Source: Oscillibacter valericigenes (lineage in GTDB: Bacteria; Bacillota; Clostridia; Oscillospirales; Oscillospiraceae). From it: a stretch of DNA of 64,000 bases. Every line of letters begins with the position of its first letter. The stretch's first letter is position 1. Shown piece by piece: positions 30,095 through 38,789 of the stretch. Below the pieces are notes generated by a model. It was not told the origin of the DNA and made no database searches. It saw only the letters and a list, made by a program, of their open reading frames with translations. The stretch is from the NCBI RefSeq assembly GCF_021531915.1, contig NZ_JAFBIV010000009.1, forward strand, positions 25,113-89,112, in the 5' to 3' direction. The translations under genes and the position numbers were made by a program.

Positions 30095-30109
30095 AACAAG
30101 AAACTTGTT
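30095..30109. promoter_or_regulatory. Operator 3 for the S24 repressor, next to the -35 box
   Basis: AACAAGAAACTTGTT, identical to operator 1, ends eight bases before the TTGACA of the repressor promoter. Confidence 0.85.
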
Positions 30110-30117
30110 AAAATAAT

Positions 30118-30146
30118 TTGACATAACCAAAAAAATCGCATATGAT
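30118..30146 (+). promoter_or_regulatory. Promoter of the S24 repressor gene
   Basis: TTGACA (30118-30123), 17 bases, TATGAT (30141-30146). Confidence 0.85.
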
Positions 30147-30175
30147 AAAGAAAAACGACGCAGGGAGGAATGACC

Positions 30176-30928
30176 ATGAGCCTTGGAAAGCGGATCCAGG
30201 AACAACGGGAAGCGCTGGGCCTTTCGCAGGCCGCCCTGGCGAAGCTGCTGGGGGTGTCCCAATCCACCGTGGGCAATTACGAGGCGGGCATCAGCTTCCC
30301 CAAGGAGGAGGTCATGCTCCGTCTGTTTGACTGCCTGGAGACCGATCCCAACACCCTTTTCCGGGACAGCTTCCGGGAGGGCGGCCGGGTGCCGACCCAC
30401 AGCGAGCAGCAGCTGCTGGAAGGCTACCGGGGCCTGTCCCCCAGGGGGAAAGAGACGGTCCGCTCCGTGGTGGACGCCCTGTGCGCCTACCGGGATGAGG
30501 TGGAGGAGAGCCGCTCCGGCCGGGAGCCCCGGGTGATCCCCCTGTACCGCAGTCCCGCGGCGGCGGGCTACGCGGCCCCGGTGTTCGGCGAGGACTTCGA
30601 CAGCATCCCCGTGACAGAAGATGTCCCCCAGGCGGCGGAGTTCGCGGTCCGCATCCAGGGGGATTCCATGGCACCTTATATTCCCGACGGTTCCGTGGCC
30701 TACGTGAACCGGGACCCTCTGGGGCCGGGGGATGTGGGCATCTTCTGGGTGGACGGGGATATGTTCTGCAAGCAGTATTATAAGGACCCGGCGGGGGTGG
30801 TGTACCTGTTCTCCCTGAACCGGGCCCGGGCCGACGCGGACATCGTGCTGCTGCCGGGCAGCAGCCGGGGGCTGGTGTGCTTCGGCCGTGTCATCATGCA
30901 TGCCCTGCCTCTGCCCGGAAAGGCGTAA
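30176..30928 (+). CDS. CI/LexA-like repressor with XRE and S24 peptidase domains
   Basis: The 250-residue protein has an N-terminal Cro/CI helix-turn-helix (LGLSQAALAKLLGVSQSTVGNYEAG, about 14-38) and a C-terminal S24 self-cleaving domain. The nucleophile serine is in IQGDSMAPYIPDGSVAYV (about residue 163) and the general-base lysine in DMFCKQYY (about 198). A possible AG cleavage site, in SPAAAGYAAP, precedes it. ATG 30176 is preferred over 30170 by its seven-base spacing from GGGAGG. Three matching palindromes lie upstream. No phage genes adjoin, so it is either a host stress regulator or an orphan from a lost prophage. Confidence 0.88.
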   Translation: MSLGKRIQEQREALGLSQAALAKLLGVSQSTVGNYEAGISFPKEEVMLRLFDCLETDPNTLFRDSFREGGRVPTHSEQQLLEGYRGLSPRGKETVRSVVDALCAYRDEVEESRSGREPRVIPLYRSPAAAGYAAPVFGEDFDSIPVTEDVPQAAEFAVRIQGDSMAPYIPDGSVAYVNRDPLGPGDVGIFWVDGDMFCKQYYKDPAGVVYLFSLNRARADADIVLLPGSSRGLVCFGRVIMHALPLPGKA

Positions 30929-30930
30929 AA

Positions 30931-30958
30931 AAGAGCGCGGACGAAAGTCCGCGCTCTT
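30931..30958. terminator. Bidirectional terminator between S24 repressor and FabG-like gene
   Basis: AAGAGCGCGGAC, GAAA loop, GTCCGCGCTCTT. Confidence 0.88.
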
Positions 30959-30970
30959 CCATTTGATCCA

Positions 30971-31705
30971 TCAGACAATGAAGCCGCCGTCGGCGGTGAG
31001 GACCTGGCCTGTCAGGAAGGAGGCCTTGTCCGAGGCAAAGAAGGCCACCGCGTGGGCGATGTCCTCCGGGGTGCCCAGGCGACCCAGGGGGGTCTCCTCA
31101 ATGAGCATGGAGCGGGTCTCGTCCCCCAGGACCTTCACCATGTCCGTGTCGATGCAGCCGGGGGCCACGCAGTTCACCCGGATGCCGGAGGGGGCCAGCT
31201 CCAGGGCCAGAGACCGGGTCAGGCCGATGACGGCGGCCTTGGAACAGGCGTAGGTAACCTCGCAGCTGGCGCCCCGCAGGCCCCAGATGGAGGAGATGTT
31301 GACGATGCAGCCGGACTTTTCGGAGAGCATGTGGGGCAGCACCGCCCGGATGACGTTGCGGGCGCCGCCCAGGTTGACGGCCATGTGGCGGTCCCACATC
31401 TCGTCGGAGGTGTCCTGAAACAGGCCCTGCCCGGAGATGCCGGCGTTATTCACCGCCAGAGTGACCGGACCCAGCTGCGCCTCCGCGGCGTGGACCATTG
31501 CGCTTACGGCTTCGCCGTCGGCCACGTCGGCCTGATACGCCATGGCGTTCTGGCCGATGGAGCGGATCTGGGCCGCCACGGCTTCCGCAGATTCCCGCTG
31601 TTGGATGTAGTTGACGCAGACATCCCAGCCTTCCCGGGCCAATTGCAGGGCGATGCCCCGGCCAATGCCCCGGGATGCACCGGTCACCAGCGCGATCTTC
31701 CGCAT
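30971..31705 (-). CDS. FabG-like short-chain dehydrogenase/reductase
   Basis: The 244-residue protein is a classical SDR: cofactor motif TGASRGIGRG (about 8-17), NNAG at about 88, catalytic Ser in VNISSIWG, and YxxxK in YACSKAA (about 154-158). It ends in LTADGGFIV as FabG proteins do. 3-oxoacyl-[ACP] reductase activity is likely, but many paralogues act on other ketones, and no fatty-acid genes adjoin. ATG 31705 follows AGGAGG. The gene diverges from the tRNA-Val promoter. Confidence 0.85.
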   Translation of the reverse strand: MRKIALVTGASRGIGRGIALQLAREGWDVCVNYIQQRESAEAVAAQIRSIGQNAMAYQADVADGEAVSAMVHAAEAQLGPVTLAVNNAGISGQGLFQDTSDEMWDRHMAVNLGGARNVIRAVLPHMLSEKSGCIVNISSIWGLRGASCEVTYACSKAAVIGLTRSLALELAPSGIRVNCVAPGCIDTDMVKVLGDETRSMLIEETPLGRLGTPEDIAHAVAFFASDKASFLTGQVLTADGGFIV

Positions 31706-31773
31706 ATTCCAGACCTCCTTGTGAGCTGTTGGATGCAGTATATCAAATTTTTTCAAAAAGCGCAAGAAAAGTG

Positions 31774-31802
31774 TTGACAAATCGGGTCGGGCCGTGTATT
31801 CT
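31774..31802 (+). promoter_or_regulatory. Promoter of tRNA-Val
   Basis: TTGACA (31774-31779), 17 bases, TATTCT (31797-31802). Confidence 0.85.
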
Positions 31803-31818
31803 ATATTTGTTCCGCTTC

Positions 31819-31895
31819 GGACGATTAGCTCAGCTGGCTAGAGCACCTGCTTGACGTGCAGGGGGTCACAGGTTCGAGTCCTGTATCGTCCACCA
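31819..31895 (+). tRNA. tRNA-Val (anticodon GAC), CCA encoded; left attachment site
   Basis: A 77-base cloverleaf with acceptor GGACGAT/ATCGTCC, anticodon loop TTGACGT and T-loop TTCGAGT, then ACCA. The last 23 bases (31873-31895) recur at 44714-44736, marking integration of an island at this gene's 3' end. The tRNA itself stays intact. Confidence 0.97.
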
Positions 31896-31898
31896 GAT

Positions 31899-31935
31899 AA
31901 CCTCCTAGAGCCGCAAGGCTTTGGGAGGTTTTTTG
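31899..31935 (+). terminator. Terminator behind tRNA-Val inside the island
   Basis: AACCTCCTAGAGCC...GGCTTTGGGAGGTTTTTT hairpin. The 26-base core 31902-31927 is identical to 44743-44768, so element and chromosome carry similar terminators. Confidence 0.85.
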
Positions 31936-31948
31936 CTGCCTGTTTGAC

Positions 31949-31972
31949 TTTTCTCCCTTATTTTCTCCCTTA
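31949..31972. repeat. Left copy of TTTTCTCCCTTA x2 (possible integrase arm sites)
   Basis: Two tandem copies of TTTTCTCCCTTA lie 54 bases from the left attachment core, next to the integrase stop. The same 24 bases recur at 44573-44596. Confidence 0.7.
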
Positions 31973-31978
31973 TTTCAA

Positions 31979-33187
31979 TTATCCAGCCGAAACACTCTTG
32001 ATGACTTGTTCCATACGGTCAGCACTGTCCCTTCGCATTTGAGCAGTCACATGTCCATAGACATCGAGTGTGAAAGCGGCGGTAGCATGGCCCAAATTCT
32101 CTTGAACAGTCTTGATGTCATCTCCGCTTTTGATTGCCAGAACAGCGTAGGTGTGGCGTAAATCGTGAAATCGGGTAGAGGGAGAGCCGATCTTGTCTAC
32201 AATTCGCTTAAAGCAATCATAGACAGTGCGGTAGGAAAGAAAGCCTCCGGTCTGGTTGGAGAAAATCAGGTTGTTTTCCTCCCAGCTGTTCCCGGCTTCT
32301 AGGCGCATCCCATTCTGCTTTAGCTTCTGCAAGCGAAACAACTGAACAACAGACGGGGCCAGGGAGAGAACCCGGCTTTTATTGTTTTTGGGCGGTGAGA
32401 AATAGTACTTGCCGCCCTTTTGCTGTTCCCGGCGAAGTTGCTGCTTGATAAGGAGCGTTCCATGCTCTAGGTCTACACAGTCCCATGTGAGGCCAAGTAC
32501 TTCCCCCTCACGCATCCCAGAAAACAACGTAATTTTATACAGGTATTCGTGGGGATGGCCTTGAATGGCTTTTAGAAATTCGGAAACCTGAGTTTCATCA
32601 AGTGGCTGAATTTCCTTTTTTACTACACGGGGTGGCTTGCAGGCGTCTGTTGGGTTCACTCGAATATATCCATTCAGTACTGCTTGCTGTAGCGCTTTGT
32701 GAAGCACTCCGTGGAGGCTTCGGATAGTCTTGGCTGATAGTGGCTTGACATCCTTTTTGTCAGGTTTGTGCAGACGGTTATAGAGAGCCTGAACCATGGG
32801 GGAGGTCAGAGCGTCCAGCTTGACAGACCCTAAGTTAGGGATGATGTACATTTCCATATTCCTTGTATACAGATACTTGGTGGATGGTTTTATATCCTCC
32901 AAGTATTCCTTTACCCAAGTGTCCAGCCAGTCCTTGACAGTCAGCTTTGTAGGGGCTAAATAGGTCCTTTTGTCAATCTCAACTGATATTTCCCTGAGTT
33001 TTTGTGCGACTTCTTTTTGCGTTTTTCCACTCACTGATCGTTGTATTTGTTTCCCAGTGCCGGGATCACGCTCAGTGGTGATACGACCTTCCCACCAGGT
33101 ATAGGTTTTTCCATTTTTAATTTGGGTCTTCTTTCTTATTGAACCATTGCCGTTAGCGGCACGGCCCATTGTATTTTTGCGTGGCAT
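31979..33187 (-). CDS. int: Tyrosine site-specific integrase of the island
   Basis: The 402-residue protein has an N-terminal arm-binding (AP2-like) domain (TYTWWEGRITTERDPGTGK), a SAM-like core-binding domain (about 60-160) and a catalytic domain with Arg in FSGMREGEVLGL, His-x-x-Arg in RFHDLRHTYA, His in NLGHATAAFT and nucleophile Tyr in LDVYGHV (about residue 377). It belongs to the Tn916/phage-type integrases that use tRNA genes. ATG 33187 follows GGAGG. It is in the usual position beside the attachment site. A 3'-truncated second copy is at 43014. Confidence 0.95.
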   Translation of the reverse strand: MPRKNTMGRAANGNGSIRKKTQIKNGKTYTWWEGRITTERDPGTGKQIQRSVSGKTQKEVAQKLREISVEIDKRTYLAPTKLTVKDWLDTWVKEYLEDIKPSTKYLYTRNMEMYIIPNLGSVKLDALTSPMVQALYNRLHKPDKKDVKPLSAKTIRSLHGVLHKALQQAVLNGYIRVNPTDACKPPRVVKKEIQPLDETQVSEFLKAIQGHPHEYLYKITLFSGMREGEVLGLTWDCVDLEHGTLLIKQQLRREQQKGGKYYFSPPKNNKSRVLSLAPSVVQLFRLQKLKQNGMRLEAGNSWEENNLIFSNQTGGFLSYRTVYDCFKRIVDKIGSPSTRFHDLRHTYAVLAIKSGDDIKTVQENLGHATAAFTLDVYGHVTAQMRRDSADRMEQVIKSVSAG

Positions 33188-33375
33188 AAATAACCTCCTT
33201 CCGCCACGCAGAACGTACCACAAAAATATGATACGCCCTGAATGGCATTTGGTCAATTATCAGCCACATGCAAAAATTGCAGCAGCGCATCTTTCGGAAC
33301 TCGAATTTGATGTCCGATGCGGACACTTCTGATTTGTCCACAGTGTATGAGGTCATAGGCTGTGTTTCTGCCTAT
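32325..33375. repeat. 1,051-bp direct repeat, copy 1 (int-xis)
   Basis: This segment matches 43014-44064 with about five single-base differences by eye, offset 10,689 bases. It covers most of int and the 3' part of xis. Confidence 0.92.
33253..33375 (-). pseudogene. xis: Excisionase fragment, 5' end lost
   Basis: The C-terminal 40 codons of a small helix-turn-helix excisionase (RNTAYDLIHCGQIRSVRIG, ending FLHVADN) remain. Identity with the copy at 43942 stops at 33375, where unrelated sequence containing a GCCCTGCAAG/CTTGCAGGGC hairpin begins. The start codon is gone. Confidence 0.85.
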
Positions 33376-33452
33376 GCCCTGCAAGTTTGAGGCTTGCAGG
33401 GCAGTTTCTATGTACGCACCGCAGGGGCCTTCCTGCGGTGTATTTTTCTGTC

Positions 33453-34082
33453 TTAGCGTCCTCTGTCATAATCATGGCTGCGATGTCGGGTCTGCTGCCG
33501 CCTTGCATCGTTCCTCCGCTTGGTCTCCGCCTCCATGTCCCGGAGTTTCTTGTGGATGCTCTCCTTTTCAGGCGGTGCCGGCGGGGGCTGCTGCCCTCCG
33601 TGGACTTGCCGCTCCCATGCGGCCAGATCGCGGTTGTACTGCTCCACAAGGCTCGTGGCGTCGTCATACAGCCGTTTGAACGCCTGCACGTCTGGATAGC
33701 CGTCCTCTTTCAGGATACCGGGCAACCGGTCCATCCGACGGTCGATCTCTTGCTGTATACCTGTAATCTTTTCCTGCAGGGCCTTGCGTTCCTTGCCCTT
33801 GAACAGCCCGGTCGCCTCTGCAAGCTGCTTCTCCAGCTTGGGAAGTTCCCCGTGCATGAGCTGCTTGACCGCCCTGGCTTCGTCCTGGACCTTGACCATC
33901 AGTTTCTGCATCTTGCGGTACTCCGCCATGTCAACGGACAGCGTAGGCTTAGGCGGGATTTCCGTCTCCCGGATCAATCCCATCAGGATTTCCTTTGCCT
34001 TTTGAATGATGCCCCGGAACAGTCCCGGCAGCCAGCCGTGCTTCTGCACGGAACGGGTAGCCTCGTTGTACAAGGCTGCTTC
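33453..34082 (-). pseudogene. C-terminal fragment of a mobilisation/relaxase-type protein
   Basis: About 210 codons (ALYNEATRSVQKHGWLPGLF to the end) are highly charged and helical, typical of the C-terminus of MobA/MobL-like relaxases on clostridial elements (KEILMGLIRETEIPP, YDDATSLVEQYNRDLAAWE). The catalytic N-terminal half is missing: upstream the frame meets an unrelated oxidoreductase fragment read on the other strand at about 34083. Family assignment is from general resemblance only. Confidence 0.6.
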
Positions 34083-34086
34083 GAGA

Positions 34087-34728
34087 AGACTGCTGACGTG
34101 GTTTGAAAAGGAGATTCAGGAGTCCGGTGTGAAAGTCGAACTGAATCAGAATCTGACCGCAGAGGATATCAAGAAACTGGATGCTGACGCGGTTGTCATA
34201 TCTACCGGCGCGTCTGCCAAAATCCCGAATATCCCCGGAGTCAAGAACGCAAACGTGACTACCGCTGTGGATGCACTGCTGGGCAACGCTGAGATCGGAG
34301 ACAATGTCGTTGTTGTTGGCGGCGGCCAGGTGGGTTGCGAGGTTGCCTATGAGTTCCTGAGAGCGGGTAGAAAGGTCTCTGTCGTTGAATTCCTTGGCGG
34401 GCTCATCGCGGGTGGTACAGAGCCTGTGTCTGCCGCTGTGGTTCTGATGCTGGAGGACCTGCTCAACTACTACAAGGCGGATATTCATCTTTCCAGCGCA
34501 GTCAAGGAGATCAAGGAAAAGTCCGTCGTCATTGAAAAAGACGGCTTGTCGGAAGAGATACCGGCAGATACAGTCGTGCTTGCTGCAGGCTTTGTCGAGA
34601 ACAATAGTTTGTATACCGACCTGCAGGATTGTGGGAAGGATGTCTACTTGATCGGCGATGCCAAGAAGAGTCCCGGCAACATCATGCACGCAGTGGCAGA
34701 TGGCAATAAGGTTGGCAGAGAGATCTGA
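34087..34728 (+). pseudogene. C-terminal fragment of an NADH:flavin oxidoreductase (old-yellow/2-enoate reductase type)
   Basis: From LTWFEKEIQESGVKVELN to the stop the frame encodes the C-terminal FAD/NAD(P) domains of a 2,4-dienoyl-CoA/2-enoate reductase-like enzyme: VVISTGASAKIP, VVVVGGGQVGCEVAYE, VVLAAGF and VYLIGDAKKSPGN. The flavin barrel and iron-sulfur part (about 430 residues) are absent, and the 5' side joins the mobilisation fragment. No ribosome site is present, so it is a remnant. Confidence 0.85.
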
Positions 34729-34802
34729 CATTGGAGTTATTCCTACAAACGCATATTTCCATTATTGCATAATTGCCCGCCATTCCAAGGAAAAACGGCC
34801 GC

Positions 34803-35027
34803 ATGAAAGACGCTATTACCCGCGAACGGCAGGATAAGAACTTTCAGAAAGGAATCAATGAAGATCTTCGAAGTGCATTGAATGAAGAACGCAATCGCAG
34901 CTTTGAACAGCGTCTGAAGATTTCTGAACTGGAACGGCGGTACAGGCGTCTGGAACATCTGCTGGGCAAAATCCCACGGGAGGAATTGGAGAAATTTCTA
35001 CCAAATCAAAGGGAATATCAACGATAA
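34803..35027 (+). CDS. Small charged helical protein or remnant
   Basis: A 74-codon frame from ATG 34803 (MKDAITRERQDKNFQKGINE) encodes one long Arg/Glu-rich helix (KISELERRYRRLEHLLGKI) that is likely a coiled coil. No good ribosome binding site is seen. It lies between element debris and the phosphate genes and may be the end of another truncated mobile-element gene. A hairpin (about 35027-35074) follows. Confidence 0.4.
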   Translation: MKDAITRERQDKNFQKGINEDLRSALNEERNRSFEQRLKISELERRYRRLEHLLGKIPREELEKFLPNQREYQR

Positions 35028-35123
35028 ATAAGCAGGGCTGTCCCAAGGCATTATGCCAAATACAGCCTTGCTTATCTATTTGCAGTTGCACTTTTGAAGT
35101 GATTGTTCATGTATTGCAGCAAT

Positions 35124-35179
35124 TTAACGCAGGATTAACATAGGCATGGTGACGGATTTTACGCCGGGCTGCTTATACT
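35124..35179 (+). promoter_or_regulatory. Pho-box-like repeats and promoter of pstS
   Basis: TTAACG (35124-35129), CAGGA, TTAACA (35135-35140) form a direct repeat with 11-base period as in Firmicutes PhoP boxes. A TATACT -10 lies at 35174-35179 without a good -35, as expected for an activator-dependent promoter. Confidence 0.7.
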
Positions 35180-35229
35180 AATCCCGTGGCATGAAGCAAC
35201 AGACATATGAAAAAAGGAGAATCATTGTG

Positions 35230-36108
35230 ATGAAAAAAGTATTTGCCATTCTGCTGACCCTGACCATGGCTCTGAGCCTGCTGGCCGCCTGCGGCGGCAA
35301 GCAGGAGACCCCCGCCCAGACTGAGCAGCCTGTTCAGACCGAACAGCCCGCCCCAGCGGAAGAGCCTGCCGCCCTGTCCGGCGCCGTCGCTACCAACGGC
35401 TCCACCTCCATGGAGAAGGTCATCGGCGCTCTGAGCGAGCAGTTCATGTCCGACAACAGCGGCGTCTCCATCACCTATGACGCTACCGGCTCCGGCGCCG
35501 GCATCGAGGCTACTTCCAATGGCAGCGCCGACATCGGCCTGTCCTCCCGCGGCCTGAAGGACGAGGAGAAGGCCTCCGGCCTGGTGGGCACCACCGTGGC
35601 TCTGGACGGCATCGCCGTCATCGTGAACCCCGCCAACAAGGTCGCTGACCTGACCGTGGAGCAGATCGCCAAGATCTTCACCGGCGAGATCACCGACTGG
35701 AGCGAGCTGGGCGGCGACGCCGGCACCATCTCCTGCATCGGCCGTGAGGCCGGTTCCGGCACCCGGGACGGCTTCGAGTCCATCACCGAGACCAAGGACG
35801 CATGCAAGATGGATCAGGAGCTGACCTCCACCGGCGCCGTTATCGAGGCTGTGGCCGGCAACCCCAACGCCATCGGCTATGCCTCCCTGTCCGCCCTGAA
35901 GGACACCGTCAAGGCCGTCACCGTGGGTGGCGTGGAGTGCACCGAGGACACCGTCCTGGACGGCAGCTATGCCATTCAGCGTCCCTTCGTCTTCGTCACC
36001 AAGGACGGCGTGGCCCTCAGCGCCCAGGCTCAGGCCTTCTTCGACTTCGCCACCTCCTCCGCCGCAAATGACCTGATCCGTGCCGCCGGCGCCGTGCCCG
36101 TGGCCTGA
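35230..36108 (+). CDS. pstS: Phosphate ABC transporter substrate-binding lipoprotein
   Basis: The 292-residue protein has a lipoprotein signal with lipobox LLAAC (cysteine at residue 21), an alanine/proline linker, then a PstS domain: GAVATNGSTSMEKVIGALSE, TYDATGSGAGIEA, ADIGLSSRGLKDEE, and the phosphate-loop region IGREAGSGTRDGFE. It captures phosphate outside the membrane and hands it to PstCA. ATG 35230 or the GTG three bases earlier both fit the AGGAG site. A hairpin (36138-36179) before pstC may hold back downstream expression. Confidence 0.96.
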   Translation: MKKVFAILLTLTMALSLLAACGGKQETPAQTEQPVQTEQPAPAEEPAALSGAVATNGSTSMEKVIGALSEQFMSDNSGVSITYDATGSGAGIEATSNGSADIGLSSRGLKDEEKASGLVGTTVALDGIAVIVNPANKVADLTVEQIAKIFTGEITDWSELGGDAGTISCIGREAGSGTRDGFESITETKDACKMDQELTSTGAVIEAVAGNPNAIGYASLSALKDTVKAVTVGGVECTEDTVLDGSYAIQRPFVFVTKDGVALSAQAQAFFDFATSSAANDLIRAAGAVPVA

Positions 36109-36137
36109 ATCATTCCTCAAACATCCCACCCCCTCTT

Positions 36138-36179
36138 GGGAACGCCCTCACCCTCAAAAACAGGGTGAGGGCCGTTCCC
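36138..36179 (+). terminator. Stem-loop between pstS and pstC
   Basis: GGGAACG-CCCTCACCCT pairs with AGGGTGAGGG-CGTTCCC around CAAAAAC. It lacks a T-run, so it may be an mRNA processing or stability element that raises PstS relative to the rest. Confidence 0.7.
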
Positions 36180-36201
36180 GTCACTGGAAGGAGTTTCAAA
36201 C

Positions 36202-37161
36202 ATGGAAATGGAAAACGCACTGCGGATGCCCGCCCGGCAGCGGACAGCGGAAAAGAAACGGGGCGGCGGAACCGGACAGAAGCGGAACAGCCGGGAGGCC
36301 ATGGAGTGGTTCTTCCACCTGCTGTTTTTGCTGTGCGGCGTGGTGGCGGTTGCCTTCGTGCTGTTCATCAGCATCTACCTCATCGTCTCCGGCCTGCCTG
36401 CCATCCGGGAGATCGGCCTGGTGGACTTTCTGTTCGGCAAGACCTGGGCCCCCACCGCCACCACGGTGGAGCCTTCCTTCGGCATCCTGCCTTTTATCCT
36501 GACCTCTGTCTACGGCACCGCCGGGGCGGTGGTCCTGGGTGTGCCCATCGGCCTGATGACCGCCATGTTCCTGGCGAAGGTGGCGCCGCCCAAGGCCGCC
36601 CGGGTCATCAAGTCCGCCGTGGAACTGCTGGCGGGCATCCCCTCCGTGGTCTACGGCTTGGTTGGCATGATCGTGCTGGTGCCCGCCATCCGGAATTTGT
36701 TCGGCCTCAGCTCCGGCGCCTGTTTGCTGGCGGCCATCATCGTGCTGGCCATTATGATCTTGCCCTCCATCGTCAACGTCTCCGAGACCGCCCTCCGGGC
36801 CGTGCCCCGGGAGTATGAGGAAGCGTCCCTGGCCCTGGGCGCCACGGAAATTGAAACGTATTTCCGGGTGTCCCTGCCCGCCGCCAGTAGCGGTGTGGCG
36901 ACAGCCGTCGTCCTGGGCGTGGGCCGGGCCATCGGCGAGGCCATGGCCATCATCATGGTGGCGGGCAACGTGGCGAATATGCCGGGGCTGTTCACCTCCG
37001 TCCGCTTCCTCACCACCGCCATCGCCTCGGAGATGAGCTATGCCGCCTACGGCAGCCTCCAGCGCAATGCCCTGTACTCCATCGGCCTGGTGCTGTTTTT
37101 GTTCATCATGCTCATCAATGTGCTGCTGAACGTGTTTATCAAGAACAAGAAGGAGGACTGA
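36202..37161 (+). CDS. pstC: Phosphate ABC transporter permease
   Basis: The 319-residue protein has a basic cytoplasmic N-terminus and six membrane helices with the ABC-permease EAA-type loop (EYEEASLALGATEIETYFRVSLPAA, about 210-235) and GRAIGEAMAIIMVAGN. It pairs with PstA to form the phosphate channel. GGAAGGAG precedes ATG 36202, and pstA starts three bases after the stop. Confidence 0.95.
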   Translation: MEMENALRMPARQRTAEKKRGGGTGQKRNSREAMEWFFHLLFLLCGVVAVAFVLFISIYLIVSGLPAIREIGLVDFLFGKTWAPTATTVEPSFGILPFILTSVYGTAGAVVLGVPIGLMTAMFLAKVAPPKAARVIKSAVELLAGIPSVVYGLVGMIVLVPAIRNLFGLSSGACLLAAIIVLAIMILPSIVNVSETALRAVPREYEEASLALGATEIETYFRVSLPAASSGVATAVVLGVGRAIGEAMAIIMVAGNVANMPGLFTSVRFLTTAIASEMSYAAYGSLQRNALYSIGLVLFLFIMLINVLLNVFIKNKKED

Positions 37162-37164
37162 GCC

Positions 37165-38019
37165 GTGGAACAGAAGCTATCCCCCCGCCGCCAGGTCTAT
37201 GATAAGGGCCTGCGGGCCCTGCTGTGGCTCTGCGCGGGCGTCACGTGCGCCCTGCTGGTGTTCCTCATCGGTTATATCTTCTACCGGGGTCTCGGCAACA
37301 TCACTTGGGAGCTGCTGACCACCCAGACCAGCTATATCAAGGACACCATCGGCATCCTGCCCAATATCCTCAATACCCTCTATATCATCTTTGTGGCCAT
37401 GCTCATCGTCCTGCCCCTGGGCGTGGGCGCCGCCATCTACCTGACGGAGTACGCGTCCAACCATAAGGTGGTGGAGGTCATCGAGTTTGCCACCGAGACG
37501 CTGACGGGCATCCCCTCCATCATTTTTGGCCTGGTGGGTATGCTGTTCTTCGTCCAGAAGCTGGGCCTTGCGCCGGGCATCCTGGCGGGCGGACTGACCC
37601 TGGTCATCATGATCCTGCCCACCATCGTCCGCACCACCCAGGAGAGCCTCAAGACCGTCCCCCAGTCCTACCGGGAGGGCGCGTTGGGCCTGGGGGCGGG
37701 GAAGTGGCACATGGTCCGCACCGTGGTGCTGCCCAACGCCATCGACGGCATCGTCACCGGCTGCATTCTGGCGGTGGGCCGCATCGTGGGCGAGAGCGCG
37801 GCGCTGCTGTTCACCGCAGGCTTCGGCCTGATTTTGAACGACTTCTTCACCGCCCTCCAGTCCTCCTCCGCCACGCTGACGGTGGCGCTGTACGTCTATG
37901 CCAATGAGCGGGGCGAGACCGGCGTGGCCTTCGCCATCGCCGCGATTTTGATGGTGCTGACCTTCCTCATCAACCTGTCCGCGAACTACGCGGGGAAGAA
38001 ACTGAAAAAGGGAGAATGA
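37165..38019 (+). CDS. pstA: Phosphate ABC transporter permease
   Basis: The 284-residue protein has six membrane helices and the permease loop [25 protein letters not shown], then [15 protein letters not shown]. The start is GTG 37165 with AGGAGGACTGAGCC just upstream in the end of pstC. pstB follows after one base. Standard component of the high-affinity phosphate importer. Confidence 0.95.
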   Translation: MEQKLSPRRQVYDKGLRALLWLCAGVTCALLVFLIGYIFYRGLGNITWELLTTQTSYIKDTIGILPNILNTLYIIFVAMLIVLPLGVGAAIYLTEYASNHKVVEVIEFATETLTGIPSIIFGLVGMLFFVQKLGLAPGILAGGLTLVIMILPTIVRTTQESLKTVPQSYREGALGLGAGKWHMVRTVVLPNAIDGIVTGCILAVGRIVGESAALLFTAGFGLILNDFFTALQSSSATLTVALYVYANERGETGVAFAIAAILMVLTFLINLSANYAGKKLKKGE

Positions 38020-38020
38020 T

Positions 38021-38776
38021 ATGGCAACGATTTTGCAGGCAAAAGACCTGAACCTGTGGTACGGTCAGAACCATGCCCTCCACAGTGTGAACGTGGACAT
38101 CCCGGAGCATGAGATCACGGCCTTCATTGGCCCCTCCGGCTGCGGCAAGTCCACCTTTCTGCGGACGCTGAACCGCATGAACGACCTGATCCCCTCCGTA
38201 AAGATCACCGGCGAGGTAGATTTCCGGGGGCAGAACATCTATGACAGCGGTGTGGACCCCACCTGGCTGCGCAAGCAGATCGGCATGGTGTTCCAGAAGG
38301 CCAATCCCTTCCCCATGAGCATCTATGACAACGTGGCCTACGGCCCCCGGACCCACGGCGTCCGCTCCAAGGTGGAGCTGGACGAGATCGTGGAGAAATC
38401 CCTCCGCGCCGCGGCCATCTGGGACGAGGTGAAGGACCGCCTGAAAAGGAGCGCCCTGGGACTCTCCGGCGGCCAGCAGCAGCGGCTGTGCATCGCCCGT
38501 GCCCTGGCGGTGGAGCCGGAGGTGCTGCTGATGGACGAGTCCACCAGCGCTCTGGACCCCATTTCCACTTCCAAGATTGAAGACCTTGCGGCGGAGCTGA
38601 AAAGCAAGTATACTGTCATTATGGTGACGCACAATATGCAGCAAGCCGCCCGTATCTCAGATAACACGGCCTTCTTCCTGCTGGGAGAGCTGGTGGAGTT
38701 CGGCAAGACGGAGCATCTGTTCTCCAACCCCACCGACAAGCGCACGGAAGACTACATCACAGGCCGGTTTGGATAA
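38021..38776 (+). CDS. pstB: Phosphate ABC transporter ATP-binding protein
   Basis: The 251-residue ATPase has Walker [11 protein letters not shown] (about residue 36), Q-loop [16 protein letters not shown] typical of PstB, signature [15 protein letters not shown], Walker B VLLMDEST and H-loop MVTHNM. GGAG precedes the ATG inside the end of pstA. It powers phosphate import and, with PhoU, helps signal phosphate status. Confidence 0.96.
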   Translation: MATILQAKDLNLWYGQNHALHSVNVDIPEHEITAFIGPSGCGKSTFLRTLNRMNDLIPSVKITGEVDFRGQNIYDSGVDPTWLRKQIGMVFQKANPFPMSIYDNVAYGPRTHGVRSKVELDEIVEKSLRAAAIWDEVKDRLKRSALGLSGGQQQRLCIARALAVEPEVLLMDESTSALDPISTSKIEDLAAELKSKYTVIMVTHNMQQAARISDNTAFFLLGELVEFGKTEHLFSNPTDKRTEDYITGRFG

Positions 38777-38789
38777 GGAGGATGCTGAT

